This document shows, one piece after another, positions 51,663 through 62,378 of a stretch of DNA of 64,000 bases. Source of the DNA: Gavia stellata. Lineage: Eukaryota; Chordata; Aves; Gaviiformes; Gaviidae. Position 1 is the first letter of the stretch. Each line of letters begins with the position of its first letter. The notes under the pieces are model-generated. The model worked only from the letters and a program-made list of their open reading frames with translations. It was not told the DNA's origin and did no database searches. The translations under genes and the position numbers were made by a program. The stretch spans positions 17,866,428-17,930,427 of the forward strand of contig NC_082610.1 of assembly GCF_030936135.1 (NCBI RefSeq), given 5' to 3'.

Positions 51663-52751
51663 TCAGGACTCTTCCTCTTCCCCTTCATCGTCTACTTTAG
51701 GTCGGAAATTTTTCCTATTCTTCTTCTTACTGCAATGGAATCCAACTGTTCCCACCGATGGCTCTTCACCTGCACCACTACACCTTGCACTAAGCTTACC
51801 TTCTGTATTCAGGTCCCCCGCCATCATGCACTCCTCCTCCTCTGTTGCCTTTCCACTTCCACTATCTAAGTGCCCCAGCTCTACCTTATCCTCCTCCCTC
51901 AAGTCATCAGCCTTCTTAAAAGATTTTCCTTTCAGATCTCTTTTCATGTGTTTCTTATCATCCTCCCCTGCTGATGTTTTCTTTTCTAGTCCATCAACAC
52001 CCCTTTTTACTGGTTTGCTGAAGACAATCCTGCCAGCTCCACAGCTGGAAGGGTCCTGGTTGAAGTATGGGGTGTAGCTATCTTGGGTAGCTGAGATTTG
52101 TTCCTCCCCTCTTTTCTTCAAACCCTCTAGAAATTCCATGGCCACTGCCCTGTTAGTCTTGTCAGTAGACTCTGAAACCCCATCTAGGCTGTATTTGGTC
52201 CAGCGCTCTGGGTGTGCCACGTAGTCAGGCACTGCAGGAGAGGTTTTGGGAGCCTGCACTGGTCTGGCTTGCTTTCCCAGGCTTTCTGGAACCATGTTAC
52301 TTGAAACTGTGGCTGGAGGCAAAGGACGCTTAAACCTCCCATCAACAACGTTATCGTCAGGCATTGAGGGCACAGACAACTTCGCCGCCTCTTCCAGGCA
52401 ATCAAAAATACTCTGGCTACGGAGAGAGAACGTAGAACTCATGCCCCTCAGATGGAACGGCTGGACAGGAGATCTGTGACTGCTGTTTGAAGATTCGGGG
52501 GTCTCCCCTGATCTGTCGTCCCCATCATCTACAGACGGCTCCTCAGGGGATATTGTATCAACTTCCGCTTCATCTGCTAACCCCAAATCATCAGAATCAG
52601 AATCGCTGAGCGACACTGTGTCTGAGGGCAGAGCTCCGTCGTAGTCTGTGGCACCACCAGCCACTATCCCCAGAAAGGGTTCACCTCCATCCTGATCTCC
52701 CATCTTCGAGCTATCACCCCGCTGAGGTCTTTGACGTGGGCCCAGGAACAG
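51663..52751 (-). CDS. TSSC4: TSSC4 main coding exon
   Basis: Begins after acceptor TGTTTGCAG (exon base 52751), encodes 16 residues of linker (LFLGPRQRPQRGDSSK), then MGDQDGGEPF at 52703 and the whole conserved protein to the TGA at 51665-51663. The ATG at 52703 also has a good context (A at -3, G at +4). The tail is acidic (DDEGEEEES). The reading frame is uninterrupted. Confidence 0.97.
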   Translation of the reverse strand: MFLGPRQRPQRGDSSKMGDQDGGEPFLGIVAGGATDYDGALPSDTVSLSDSDSDDLGLADEAEVDTISPEEPSVDDGDDRSGETPESSNSSHRSPVQPFHLRGMSSTFSLRSQSIFDCLEEAAKLSVPSMPDDNVVDGRFKRPLPPATVSSNMVPESLGKQARPVQAPKTSPAVPDYVAHPERWTKYSLDGVSESTDKTNRAVAMEFLEGLKKRGEEQISATQDSYTPYFNQDPSSCGAGRIVFSKPVKRGVDGLEKKTSAGEDDKKHMKRDLKGKSFKKADDLREEDKVELGHLDSGSGKATEEEECMMAGDLNTEGKLSARCSGAGEEPSVGTVGFHCSKKKNRKNFRPKVDDEGEEEES

Positions 52752-54892
52752 CTGCAAACACAGTTTTCCAAATGCCCAGCGAGTTTAGTGCCTAGAACAC
52801 AAAGGAGCACGAAAATTCAACTGTGAAAGAAGAACCAAGTATGAGACTATCATTCTGTGCTGTGCAAAATAATTATTACTGCAATATCACAGACAGCTGT
52901 ACTTCAGGGATTCCTAAGCAATTCTGCTTGAAATAAAAACATTATTTAAGGAATGAATGCACATTAAAATTAAAGACTTACACAAGACTCAATACAAGAA
53001 TATGGAGTAATTAAAAATAGCGTTGCACACCAACTTTCATTAAAGGTTACAGCAGGTCCAACTCCTAAAAGATAAGCATAAATTTTTTGAGCAAATCTGA
53101 ATACCCCGTAACTGTCTTACGCATCTTCCAAGAGAAAGCAATGACCTCTCCAAATTACACCCTGCATTTATCATACTGTATAAATCCACAAAAACACATC
53201 CTAATCTCTCCGGCTTTCTTTTGGCCATTGTGATCCTTTACTGCATCAGCTACTTTACTTCCTGTCCCAATAATCATCACATTTTGCCTGTTATAAAGGA
53301 GACTGTCACTGATCGAGGTCAGTGGCAGAGAAGCCCCAAAAATATCAGGGCTGCAGTTTCAGGATTGTTTTAAAGTAACATAAAAAACAAGCTCCACTCC
53401 TTCCTTGGCTTTAAGCTCTCATGTTATTACCAGATTCCTGCACTCACAAAACGAGCCAGCTCAAGACATCAATCCCATTGGATTAAGAAAATTAATCGCA
53501 CATGTCATGCTTGTGCACAGAAAGAAGGGGAGGGTGCAACCAAGGGTCTGCAAGAGCTGGACCTTCAGTCAGCAAAAGACAGCGTGATATGAAGCCCAAC
53601 GTCCAGTAGCAGCTGGAATACCGGATTCACTCTGCCACCTGCTTGAACAGAACCTTCCAGAAATGAGGCGGTTGAGGATCACGCGACCGCTGGCCAGGCA
53701 ATCAGAAACAGAGTTGGCAAACATACACCTCGGCTCAGCTCGCAAAAATGAGAATTACAGAAACAGTTCTAATATATTATTAGAATAAGCTCAACTACCT
53801 AATTATAGGTTTTTCCTAAACGATGCAGTGAACAGACACGGAAAGTCTGTTAGTCACTCACTTTCTCTTGAGACTGAGTCAGCTTCCCCTCCTGAGGGTC
53901 AGTTAAAGCCACCAAAGATCTCAGCACTTCCACCCTAGAAAACAAACATTTCCATCAAGATACTGGAAATGCAGTTTTAAAATGAGTTTTAAAAATAATT
54001 CCTTCCCCCTGAATCATCCAAAGCTGCAGAACTGAGTTCTAAATCTGACGCAAACTCATGCTAGTATAAAAGTCTGCAGCTATTCCTGGATTTTTGGCAA
54101 AAGAACAACACACAGCCTAATAAGGCAGGCACCACTATATTTACTCAGTCTCCACATTCACATTGCCAACTCTATTCTGTAGAATGGAAGAGAGGTTTTA
54201 AAAAAAATAAAACTGTAATTTGCATATGCAGTAAACAATTACTAAAAGAACAGTATTAAATGCAGCTAAGAAAATATAAAAATAATAGTTATGCATTGCA
54301 AGTACTAAATGCTGCAAGAAAGAGACCGTGGATACCGGAGAGTTGTGTTTTCAAAGAAAGGTCATATTCACAGTTAGGGCCAGATTTTCATGAGGCATTA
54401 AAACACAGAGAAACTTCTGAAGAATTCAACAAACCAAGTGCTGTGTTCCATGTAAAGTCTGGCTGTCTTTGACAAAAGGGATCTGATGACCACTTTTGAA
54501 AACATTGCCTGCAGGGTAACCCTTAAATGGGAAATAATAATCTGAAAATCATACATCCTTCTGCTCAGTTTTATAATACATGAAAGTAACGACTACAACC
54601 CAAAAGAGACATTGAAGCGCCTAACTACTAAAACAGCTGTTTTCAAATGGCAGTATAAGCATTCACCACAGGCTGTGAATCAGGGTCTCTCTTGTCTGGG
54701 GGCAGTTAAACAGAAAGGAAAAATTTTGTTCCTAAAGAGATGTTTTAGCCTTAACAGCATTAGTAGCCGAACATACTGACCCTTACAGCACACCAGACAG
54801 ACTCACAGGTTTGTTACGGTGATGTGATCACAGCACAACTCGGATGGGATGGCGTCTCTCTGGATGGGGAGGTCCCCATTTGACTCTTCCAT
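51663..54892 (-). CDS. TSSC4: TSSC4, U5 snRNP-associated protein (extended form)
   Basis: TSSC4 is a largely disordered nuclear protein that helps U5 snRNP and tri-snRNP assembly. The large exon encodes the conserved blocks: PSDTVSLSDSDSDD, VQPFHLRGMSSTFSLRSQ with IFDCLEE, VPDYVAHPERWTKYSL, FNQDPSSCGAGRIVF and, near the C-terminus, a basic VGFHCSKKKNRKNFR. The usual start by comparison with human is the ATG at 52703-52701 (346 residues). Two upstream exons keep the same frame through correct splice phases and offer an ATG at 54892-54890 with A at -3 and G at +4, giving 415 residues. The gene is antisense to TRPM5 and ends tail-to-tail with it, as in mammals. Identity of the gene is certain; use of the upstream start is inference. 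Confidence 0.9.
53862..53934 (-). CDS. TSSC4: TSSC4 upstream exon B, in frame
   Basis: 73-bp exon with acceptor TTTTCTAG and donor GTGAGT. It reads VEVLRSLVALTDPQEGKLTQ and SQEK, completing a Leu codon begun in the exon before and ending in phase 0, exactly what the main exon needs. It may be 5' UTR in transcripts that start at the downstream ATG. Confidence 0.65.
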
Positions 54893-54933
54893 CCTGGTCT
54901 TACTCAAACAGGCGTTGTGCGTCCTCCTGCCGC
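54807..54933 (-). CDS. TSSC4: TSSC4 upstream exon A with alternative start
   Basis: 127-bp exon with acceptor TTTTCCTCTCAG and donor GTGAGT. The ATG at 54892-54890 opens MEESNGDLPIQRDAIPSELC and CDHITVTN, ending two bases into a Leu codon. No in-frame stop precedes the ATG within the exon, and the acceptor implies a further 5' exon in the CpG island. Confidence 0.6.
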
Positions 54934-55440
54934 CTGAGAGGAAAACAGACCCTAGTCACTCCAAACCGTGGCCAAGAGCCCACTCCCATCGCAGGGACGG
55001 CACTGCAGCAAAGCCTGCTGCCAAACCCCTGCCAACCCTAGCGCGGTCCTTCGGGACGGTGCCTACAGAGGCTGCTAAGCCAAGACAGAGGGCTGCAGCC
55101 CGCGGACCCTGGCTCTCCCCACCCCGGGGAGGGGGAAACGACAGAGCCCACGGCCTTGTCCAGCATCACAGGTCAGCCCACAGCCTCAGCCGACCTGCCT
55201 GCCCGCCCAAGGCCCTGCTCCCTTCCCCGGGCCGGCATCCTGTTGAACAGAACCCCCTACCCGCCTCGCAGGCCTCTGCACCCCCGGGGGCTGACACCCT
55301 CCTCCAGCCCCCCCGCCCTTCTCCTCACGACACAGGGGCGCCCGGTACCCCTCATCCCGCCGCCCCCCGCTCCCGCTCGGCGCCGCGCACGGAGGCCGCC
55401 GGCCCACCGCCACCTCCGGCCACACAGCGCGAACAGCAGG

Positions 55441-55488
55441 GAAGATGGGGAGGAAGATGGTGAAGATGATGAGGAAGATGGGGAAGCG
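55441..55488 (+). repeat. GAAGATGGGGA-type imperfect repeat
   Basis: Purine-rich imperfect repeat of GAAGATGGNGAGGAA units on the + strand inside the CpG island, probably in or near the TSSC4 5' UTR or first intron. Function unknown. Confidence 0.75.
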
Positions 55489-55736
55489 CCCCGTACCCCG
55501 ACACAGGACAGGCCCAACGCCTCCTCACAGCGGCCGGCCGCCTTTCCCGCCTCTTCCCGCCGCCGCCAGCCGCGGCGACGGCCCCCGCGCGGGGCACGCT
55601 GGGACACCGAGTCCCCACCAGCCGCCACGGCGCAGCAGCACCCGGCGGCGAGACAACAACTGCCAGCAGGCAAAGCGGCGCGGAAGGGGCGGGAAGCGGG
55701 AGGCGTCCGGCCCTCCCCGCACCGCCTCGCTCCTTT

Positions 55737-55755
55737 GCGTCCTGGGAGTTGTAGT
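55737..55755 (-). promoter_or_regulatory. ZNF143/THAP11-type site (- strand)
   Basis: ACTACAACTCCCAGGACGC on the - strand, one base off the ACTACAnnTCCCAnnnTGC consensus. It is oriented towards TSSC4. Confidence 0.75.
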
Positions 55756-55865
55756 CTCCCGCCTTTCCCCCGGCGGGGGACATTTTGCGAGCCGGGGCGT
55801 GGGGAAAATGTCACGGGCCTGCCGCGAAACGGGGCCGGGCTCTCCCTCGCCGCGGCGGCGGAGGG

Positions 55866-55884
55866 ACTACAGCTCCCAGGGTGC
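55866..55884 (+). promoter_or_regulatory. ZNF143/THAP11-type site (+ strand)
   Basis: ACTACAGCTCCCAGGGTGC, a full match to the ACTACAnnTCCCAnnnTGC consensus, 110 bp from the - strand site and facing away from TSSC4. Confidence 0.8.
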
Positions 55885-55903
55885 ACCGCGCCGGCCGCTC
55901 GCC

Positions 55904-55913
55904 CGCCATTTTG
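55904..55913 (-). promoter_or_regulatory. YY1-type site
   Basis: CAAAATGGCG on the - strand, the core of the YY1 motif, which tends to sit just downstream of start sites in the direction of transcription. This suggests - strand (TSSC4) initiation near 55.92 kb. Confidence 0.55.
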
Positions 55914-56070
55914 CCGCCTGTGAGGCGGCGGGGAGGTGCCGGCGCTGCCGCTGCGCAGGGGCGAGGCGGGGGCCCGCCCGCGCACCCCGCGGTGCTGGCG
56001 GCGGGGGACGGCAGCGCTGGGTCCGCGCCGTGGTGGCCGTGAGGGGCCGGCGAGGCACGGTGCCGCCTCC

Positions 56071-59000
56071 CTAAACACTGTGGAAAAAACATGCCAAACA
56101 GAGCTTTTCTTCTCATCAGAAAGGCAGGGTTTGGCCACAGTGAAAACTTCAGAGGGACTGTCTGTTTTCTTGTTTTGTTCTCCTTTTTTTTTAAAATCTG
56201 TATGCATTTTCTAACCAGAAAACCCCAAGTCACTTGGGGCATAAAACCACTATCCATCAAAAAAAAAAAAAAGTTTCCATCTTCTGTCCCAGAAGAACAT
56301 TTTTTGTGTGTGCGTTGAGAAGCGGAATTATGTCTGAAAATGTTTTGTTGGTGTTGGCTAAAGGTGCCTGATTTTTTTTTTCCCCTTCTTGCAGAAAAAA
56401 GTTTCAATTTTCAGTGGAAATATATTTCCCAAGTGGCTTCAATACTTAGTGTCTTTACCCTATGTTAAGGAAAAAAGAACAGGCAAGGGTTGCTCAGCGG
56501 TTTGCAGGGCTCGTCTCCACCCTCTCCCCCTCTGACTGCCTTTCATGGCCCTGGGGCTTCATCGTTAAATTAAATTAATGCCCGCAAAGGGCCTGAGCCT
56601 CTAAAGGTTGCGCCTTTACCTCTCCAGATCACCCCGCTCTGAGGGATTTGCTACAGGCCTTGAGTATGAGCAAAGCTCATCTACGCCATCGTTTTGCAAC
56701 AAGAGAAGAAATTACCAGGTAGCCCCGCTTTGTCTGATTTTAGCGGCGCTTTAATTTTCCCTCCATGGTACCCACCCCTGCTGCATCACCGGTTGCATTG
56801 CTGATGGGTATGCCAGAGGTAAGGCTGCACCCGCAGCTGAGGAGACTTCGCTGGATCCCTTCGAGCGGGGGGGGGGGGGGGGGGGGGGGCCCTGTGAGTC
56901 ACCCGTAATATAAACTGCAGCCACTTCATTTGCATTGTCAGTTTTTAAATACATACTTCTGTTGCTAACTACAGTAATTTATGAGACAAGGGCTGCGTTT
57001 CGAATACATTTGGCAGCAATGATGAGGTTTGCGCAAAATGTCTTCTGGCTGGCTGGAGTTGTGCTGCAGTTTTAAAACAACAGCTTTAGAGGTGTTTCCC
57101 TGTTTGGTGATCCTATTTTTTTAATGTATATACATATGGCAGTATGGTCACAGGCATTCAAATGGTTTGCCGGCTGGAGGGAGGCAGAGCGGAAAACATG
57201 AGTCCTCTGGTAGGCGAGCAGGAACGGGTAGGAGGAGGGTAGTAAACAGGCAAAGGGAGCCAGGAATAAACCATGGGTGAAGGCTACCGGGGCTGCGTAA
57301 CGCTGTCGAGGGTGCTGGGACACTCCTGGCGGGAGCCTCTGAGGTACTAAGGAGCAGGGAAGAACATGCGGAGTAACTAGTAGCATGCCCCTTTTCTTAA
57401 GGCTGGAGACGAGCAGGGTATGCCACGGACTGGTGCAAATGATGGTGCTCTTCTGAACCCTGGTTTTAATGGTAGATTAGGGGCTCAGAGGGGCAGAAGA
57501 GAGCTACACCACCGCCACCATCTCCTCCACCTATGGATGTGGATGCCTTTAGAGACAAGCCCTGTGCCTCCATTTCCAGAGGCTGCAAGTTCTCATTTTT
57601 TGCCTGGATGCCCTGTAAGTTGATGACCAAGGTCACCTTCAGAAGCTGGCTGCACGCTTTTCCTCCTTCCTGTCTTTTGCAGAAGATTTAGCATCGCACA
57701 CTGCAAAGAACTGGGAATGAGCTGCTTTTTCTCTGGTGGCTGAGGACAAGACAGCTTGCAGCAGTGGATATGCTGGTGTGTTGGGATTTTTGCTATTGCT
57801 TGGCGACAGCTGAAATAAAAATAATGAGTCAGACTCTGAAGACAAACAGATGGTAAAGCATTTTCCCCTTGCCGGCATGAACTAAGGTGGCTTGAAGAGG
57901 GGTGGGGGCTGAGAGGCGGATCTGAGCTGCAGCATGGGACATCATCCAAGTGAGCGGGCCACATCCGGTGCGCGGGCTTCGAGGGGCTGGCTCCTTCGCA
58001 GAGATGAATGGCCCCACGCGTCTGCAGGAAGCCAGCGCGTCCCTGGGTATGGGGGCGGTGTGTGCAAATGCATACCAATCTCAGCCCCGTTACCAGGTGC
58101 CTCGTGCTCCTTTCTTGCAAATAAATCTGTCGTTTGGCCCCCGTACGGTAACTGTTTCCGCTGCTCACTGGCAGGCTCCCGCTGCTTCTGCACTCAGAGC
58201 CTGGGGTAGGCGCCTGGCAGGGACCGCTGGCCCCTCTCCTTGCGGCTATAGGGAAGCGGCAGGCCATTCCCTTAGCAGCCGCCCAGATCCTGCAAGCCAG
58301 ACAGAGCGATCGGATGCATTTTCACCATCTCCTGCGTCCAGGAGGAGTATGGAAGTTAGTCTGGTATAGCCACACGCAGCTGATGCTGGAGCTTCTGGGG
58401 GGAGGTGGGGAGGGAAAGGAGTATTTTCCTGCAGACAAAAAGCAAAAGCACAGTTTTGACCACCACATCCTTCGCTGCTGGGAGAAGGCAGTCACAGCAA
58501 GCCAGAATGGGTACAGGCTGAAGGAAATAACTGGAGTTGCCCTCTCCCATTTGCAGGAAGGAAAGCTTACAAATGGCCTTGAAATCCCCTGTGGGGCGAG
58601 TTTCCAGGACCCAGTGCTTGACACCGCCTCTCTTCTACACTGAGCTTTGCTTACCTGTTTTTGCACTTTCATTTGGTCCTGGCTCACCTGCAAGCATGTT
58701 TGATTTATTCCAGTGCTGTTTACCCGTCTTGGTGCTTTTTCCCCCTGAGGTAACTACATAAAATTAGTTCCTGTGGAGTGAGTTTTAATGCAGGCAGGGT
58801 GTGAAGGTCTTTATCAACTTGATTCTTCACAGTAACAATGTTATTGCCGGCCCGGAGGGGACCTGCAGGGAGAACTTGCAACCCGTTTTCTGTTAGAGAC
58901 GCTGCACGTGTGGGAGGGAACTGAAGTAATTTAAGAGCGAAATTAATACTCTCTGCAATTATTTTAAATTTTAAAAAGAAATAAAAACAGTTGGGGTTTC

Positions 59001-62000
59001 CGTTCATTTCAATTTAGCTACAGAATATTTGTACTAAAAAAACCCTTCTCCTAATTCTTTTTTTTTCTTTCCCCAGTGTGCCTGATACTAACAGCAGTAG
59101 CGAAAGGCTGAGTGGTTGTTGGAACCAGCTGAGGGCCTTGAAGTTAACATTAAGAAAAAAACCCCAAAATGTGCAAAACCCTAAAACTCCCCAGACCTCT
59201 TGTGAGAACATGACCTGTAGGAGCTGCATGAACCAACACAACTTTGTAGCCAACACAGGGCTTTACATTTAACACCACTGACCCTTGCCGGAGAAAATCT
59301 GGCCAGCTGACTCGCAGCCGGCAGGCAAGGTGTTGTGTGTGCGCCGTCTCGCCTGGCCTAACACCAACACCTCTTCGGTACTCAGCAAAGCTGTGTTCTA
59401 ACATGAGGGAATGCCCTAGTAAAGCAGGGCCAAGAAACACCTTTTTTTTTTTAAAGGAAAAGGTGTGATTAAACTCTAATTAGAAATGTCACTTGCAACC
59501 CCTGGCACTTGAGCGGGGTCATCTAAACCCAGTGAGAAACGCCAGGTGGTCCACACTAGTGTGCCTGGCTGCTAAGTTTATGTACCCTCTAATATATCTG
59601 CAAGTGTGAAAACAAGGTGGGTTTCAGCCATGCAGCAGTTTTAGCGGCTAGGAGGTGTTTTCTATGTGCTCCAGGTCCCCAGGCTCTGAAGTGAAAGCAT
59701 CAGGCCACCTGCCTCAGACAAGCTGGCAGTTGGCTGAAGAGCGCAGACCGGAGCAGCGCTTCTGCGCCCTCCTGCTTAAGTTATGCCCCGCGCAAAGTAA
59801 TCTGATGCTCCCCAGGCTGAAACTGAGAGGGGTGGTCAGACAAAAATACACAGATTAACACCGCGCCTCTAGTTCAACTGCACAGCGTGGTACCTTTGGG
59901 ATTTGGGGTTTCTAGCCTGTGTCTTTATCACTTAATCAGGAGCTGGTCAGGTAGTTAACTGTTTCCCTCTCCCCTTCGGCACCCATCGATGGCAGATGTT
60001 CTCTCACTGGGGGCTGTATTTCCACTCTCGCCTCCTCTCTGGCACAGCCACAGCTTTCCAGCCCTACCGTGGCCCTGCCAGTAAATGAGGTTGTTGAAAT
60101 AGTCACCTTTTTTTAAAAAACAGTCTCCTCTGTTGTCAGCAGCTTGCCCTGGAGCTGAAACTCCCTCCTCTCCCCTAACTGGAAGGGCCACGCTGCCATG
60201 CCCAGCAAAGGAAGCGGCGGTTCAGAGCAGGAATGTGAGCACAGCCACTATCTAACACATCCTTCATCCCCGAGCCTGGCAAGCGGCGCTGGCAGGCGGA
60301 GGGAGGGTGCAGCCAGGATCCAGCAGCGAGGGTGCTTTCCTCCACAGAAACCTCTGCCATAAACAGCTCTTGCATGGGAGAGCAGGCTGGTTTCTTTCCC
60401 CTCCTGTGGGAATATTGCAAATCTTGCTTAGAGCTTAGACAGCCTCTTATTAGGGAATGGACATACGCAATTTATACATATTAGTCGCGGCTGTCTTAGT
60501 GGGAAACAGCGGGGCACATTGCTACTGACAACACAAACAGCCCAGAAGAGGCTTAGGAAATAGAGCTCACCAAAGCAAAAAATACCTCCAACACGTCTCG
60601 TTAGAAACAGTCTAGAGGGTTTCTTTAAAAAAAAAAAAAAAACAGTTTGGGAGGGGGGAGGAAAAGAATTCCACTGGAAAAAATCCCAACTTGGTCTAGC
60701 TTAGAAAAATCCACGCTTGTATTTTTGTGAAAATTCTTGTTTCACAAAAAAAAAAGATTCCTAGGAATTGGAAGTCCACAGCAAGGTCTCCAGTGACTTT
60801 CCAAGTCCTTCAGACCTCTGGAGAAAAACATTTGAGAAGCGTAAGCCAGGGTTGTCAATGCAATATGAGAACAAGCAGGCTGCAAGCGTTGCACCCACCC
60901 CTTCCCCTCACAGTGGTTTATCCGTGTGGCCTCACATGCTCCTGCACAGCAAGACTGCTCTTTTCCAAGAATAACCCCTGTCTTCACTTAACAGCACCTT
61001 AAAGGGGCCCGGTTTGCCCAGTGCTCTCCCAGCATCTCAGCTCAAGCATCAGGTACAGCTCATCTGTTTCGAGCACATCAGTGGTAACACTCAGACCTGA
61101 GGTGCAAACAGAGGGGCTGCATTTTGCCAGGGAAGGTTTACGATCCCAGCTGTGCTTCCAGGCACACACCCTGGATGCCAAACACGCACTGTGCTTTGCC
61201 AGTTAGTTTCCACTATCGTTTCTCCCCCTGTTGAACACCAGCCCAAGTCTGACAGTGACTCACATCAGCTTAATCCTAGCTCCAGAGGCAGGAATAATTT
61301 TATCCCCATCTGGAACAACAACACAGCGCCACAATCCAAATGTTTTAAAGCATGAAGCAAAGAGCATCACATTCATGGGAAATCACCTAGAGGGTCAGCT
61401 AAGGACTGCATTCCCTGCAGCCTGAATTTTGCTTGAATACAAGAACGAGACAAGCCCGTTCCCTTGGAAGACGTGGCAGAAATCTGTAAGCGATGGAAAG
61501 AAACAAGATCTGACAACACATCATTAAAAATCCACTAACAAGAGGTTTGCTTTGTTTCTTTTTTTTTATTGTTTTTAAATATCACTTTTTTTTTTTCTTT
61601 CCAGAAGTCATTATGTCCAACTCCATTAACATTCAGGTAAACAAGTGAAAGAACAACAGATGGGCGTGATCTCGTAAGCACGGGCACAGCCGCTGGGAGC
61701 AAGGCTTGCCTTTCTTTGCAGCAGCTGAACATCGCTCTCCTTCGCCCAGCATTCCCTCCCGCTCCGTTACCGGCACGGGCAATGGCTGGTGGCTGCTGCA
61801 GGACATTCCTGCTTCAAACGCAGCAAGAAGTCCAGGACAGGGCAGAGAAAGGCAGGCAGTTGTGGGATCACAGCGCTTGGCCTCCCCCCTCGCTCTTAGC
61901 CAGGCTCTCCCTGATGGTGCGGAGGGGCAGGCGGCGGCAGCAACGGTGGCATTACCAGCCCATCCGCAAAAATCAGACTAGCCCCCGTCCGGGTGGCAGC

Positions 62001-62355
62001 AGAGGGCATTTTGGGCCATTTTTGGTCACTTTAGGAGAAGCCCCTTGAGCGTGCGCAGTACTGCCACCGCAGCCCCCCTGAATTTCAGCACAGGCACCCT
62101 ATTTTGCAATCCACATTAGCTCCCCCACATCTGTGCCCCCCCTTCCCTTGAGGGGGGGCCACAATCACAGCAGCCACCGCTGCCGACGAGCAACCTTTTT
62201 GCCTTCCCTCAGCACCATTCCGGATGCGTCCCCAGCCTGCCTGCAGGCCCCCCTCCCAGAGGCTGGAAAACCCCATGCTGTTGAAGCCTGGTTCACAAAG
62301 CATCCTGGTGTTAAGGTTAACTGGTTTGTAAAACTGCAGCGGTTCATCACACTAT
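56071..62355. other. region beyond the TSSC4 promoter, no gene recognised
   Basis: Moderately GC-rich DNA. The longest frame, 224 codons on the - strand at 57593-58267, has no domain, biased composition and no splice partners, so I do not call it. A + strand transcript from the two-sided promoter is possible, but no coding exon is seen. An A run lies near 60627-60642 and a T-rich patch at 61559-61599. Confidence 0.5.
56867..56889. repeat. 23-nt pure G run
   Basis: Uninterrupted G run about 0.8 kb beyond the CpG island, a strong G-quadruplex candidate on the + strand. Confidence 0.95.
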
Positions 62356-62372
62356 GCACACTATGAGAAATG

Positions 62373-62378
62373 TTTATT
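62373..62378 (-). terminator. candidate - strand poly(A) signal
   Basis: AATAAA on the - strand followed about 10-30 bases later by a GT-rich stretch (AGTGTGCATAGTGTGATG). This has the shape of a real cleavage site and could end the next - strand gene; mammalian gene order predicts CD81 there. Confidence 0.4.

Larger units (their letters stand above)
54950..56070. promoter_or_regulatory. TSSC4: CpG island promoter of TSSC4
   Basis: About 1.1 kb of very GC- and CpG-rich DNA, the only such block in the window, just upstream of TSSC4 exon A. It holds Sp1-type GC boxes (GGGGCGGGA near 55687), a TTTCCCGCC E2F-like site near 55543, two ZNF143/THAP11-type sites facing opposite ways and a YY1-type site. 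Several long frames cross it on both strands; they reflect GC bias. A possible 5' UTR donor for TSSC4 (GTGAGG on the - strand) is at 55524-55528. Confidence 0.85.

Noticed and set aside
55257-56207. 316-codon - strand frame and overlapping + strand frames of up to 255 codons in the CpG island
   Set aside because: Proline-, arginine- and glycine-rich translations on several frames at once are expected from GC-rich DNA with few stop codons; no domain, no splice partners.
57593-58267. 224-codon - strand frame
   Set aside because: No recognisable domain, Ser/Pro/Cys-rich composition, overlapped by + strand frames of similar quality, no supporting splice structure.
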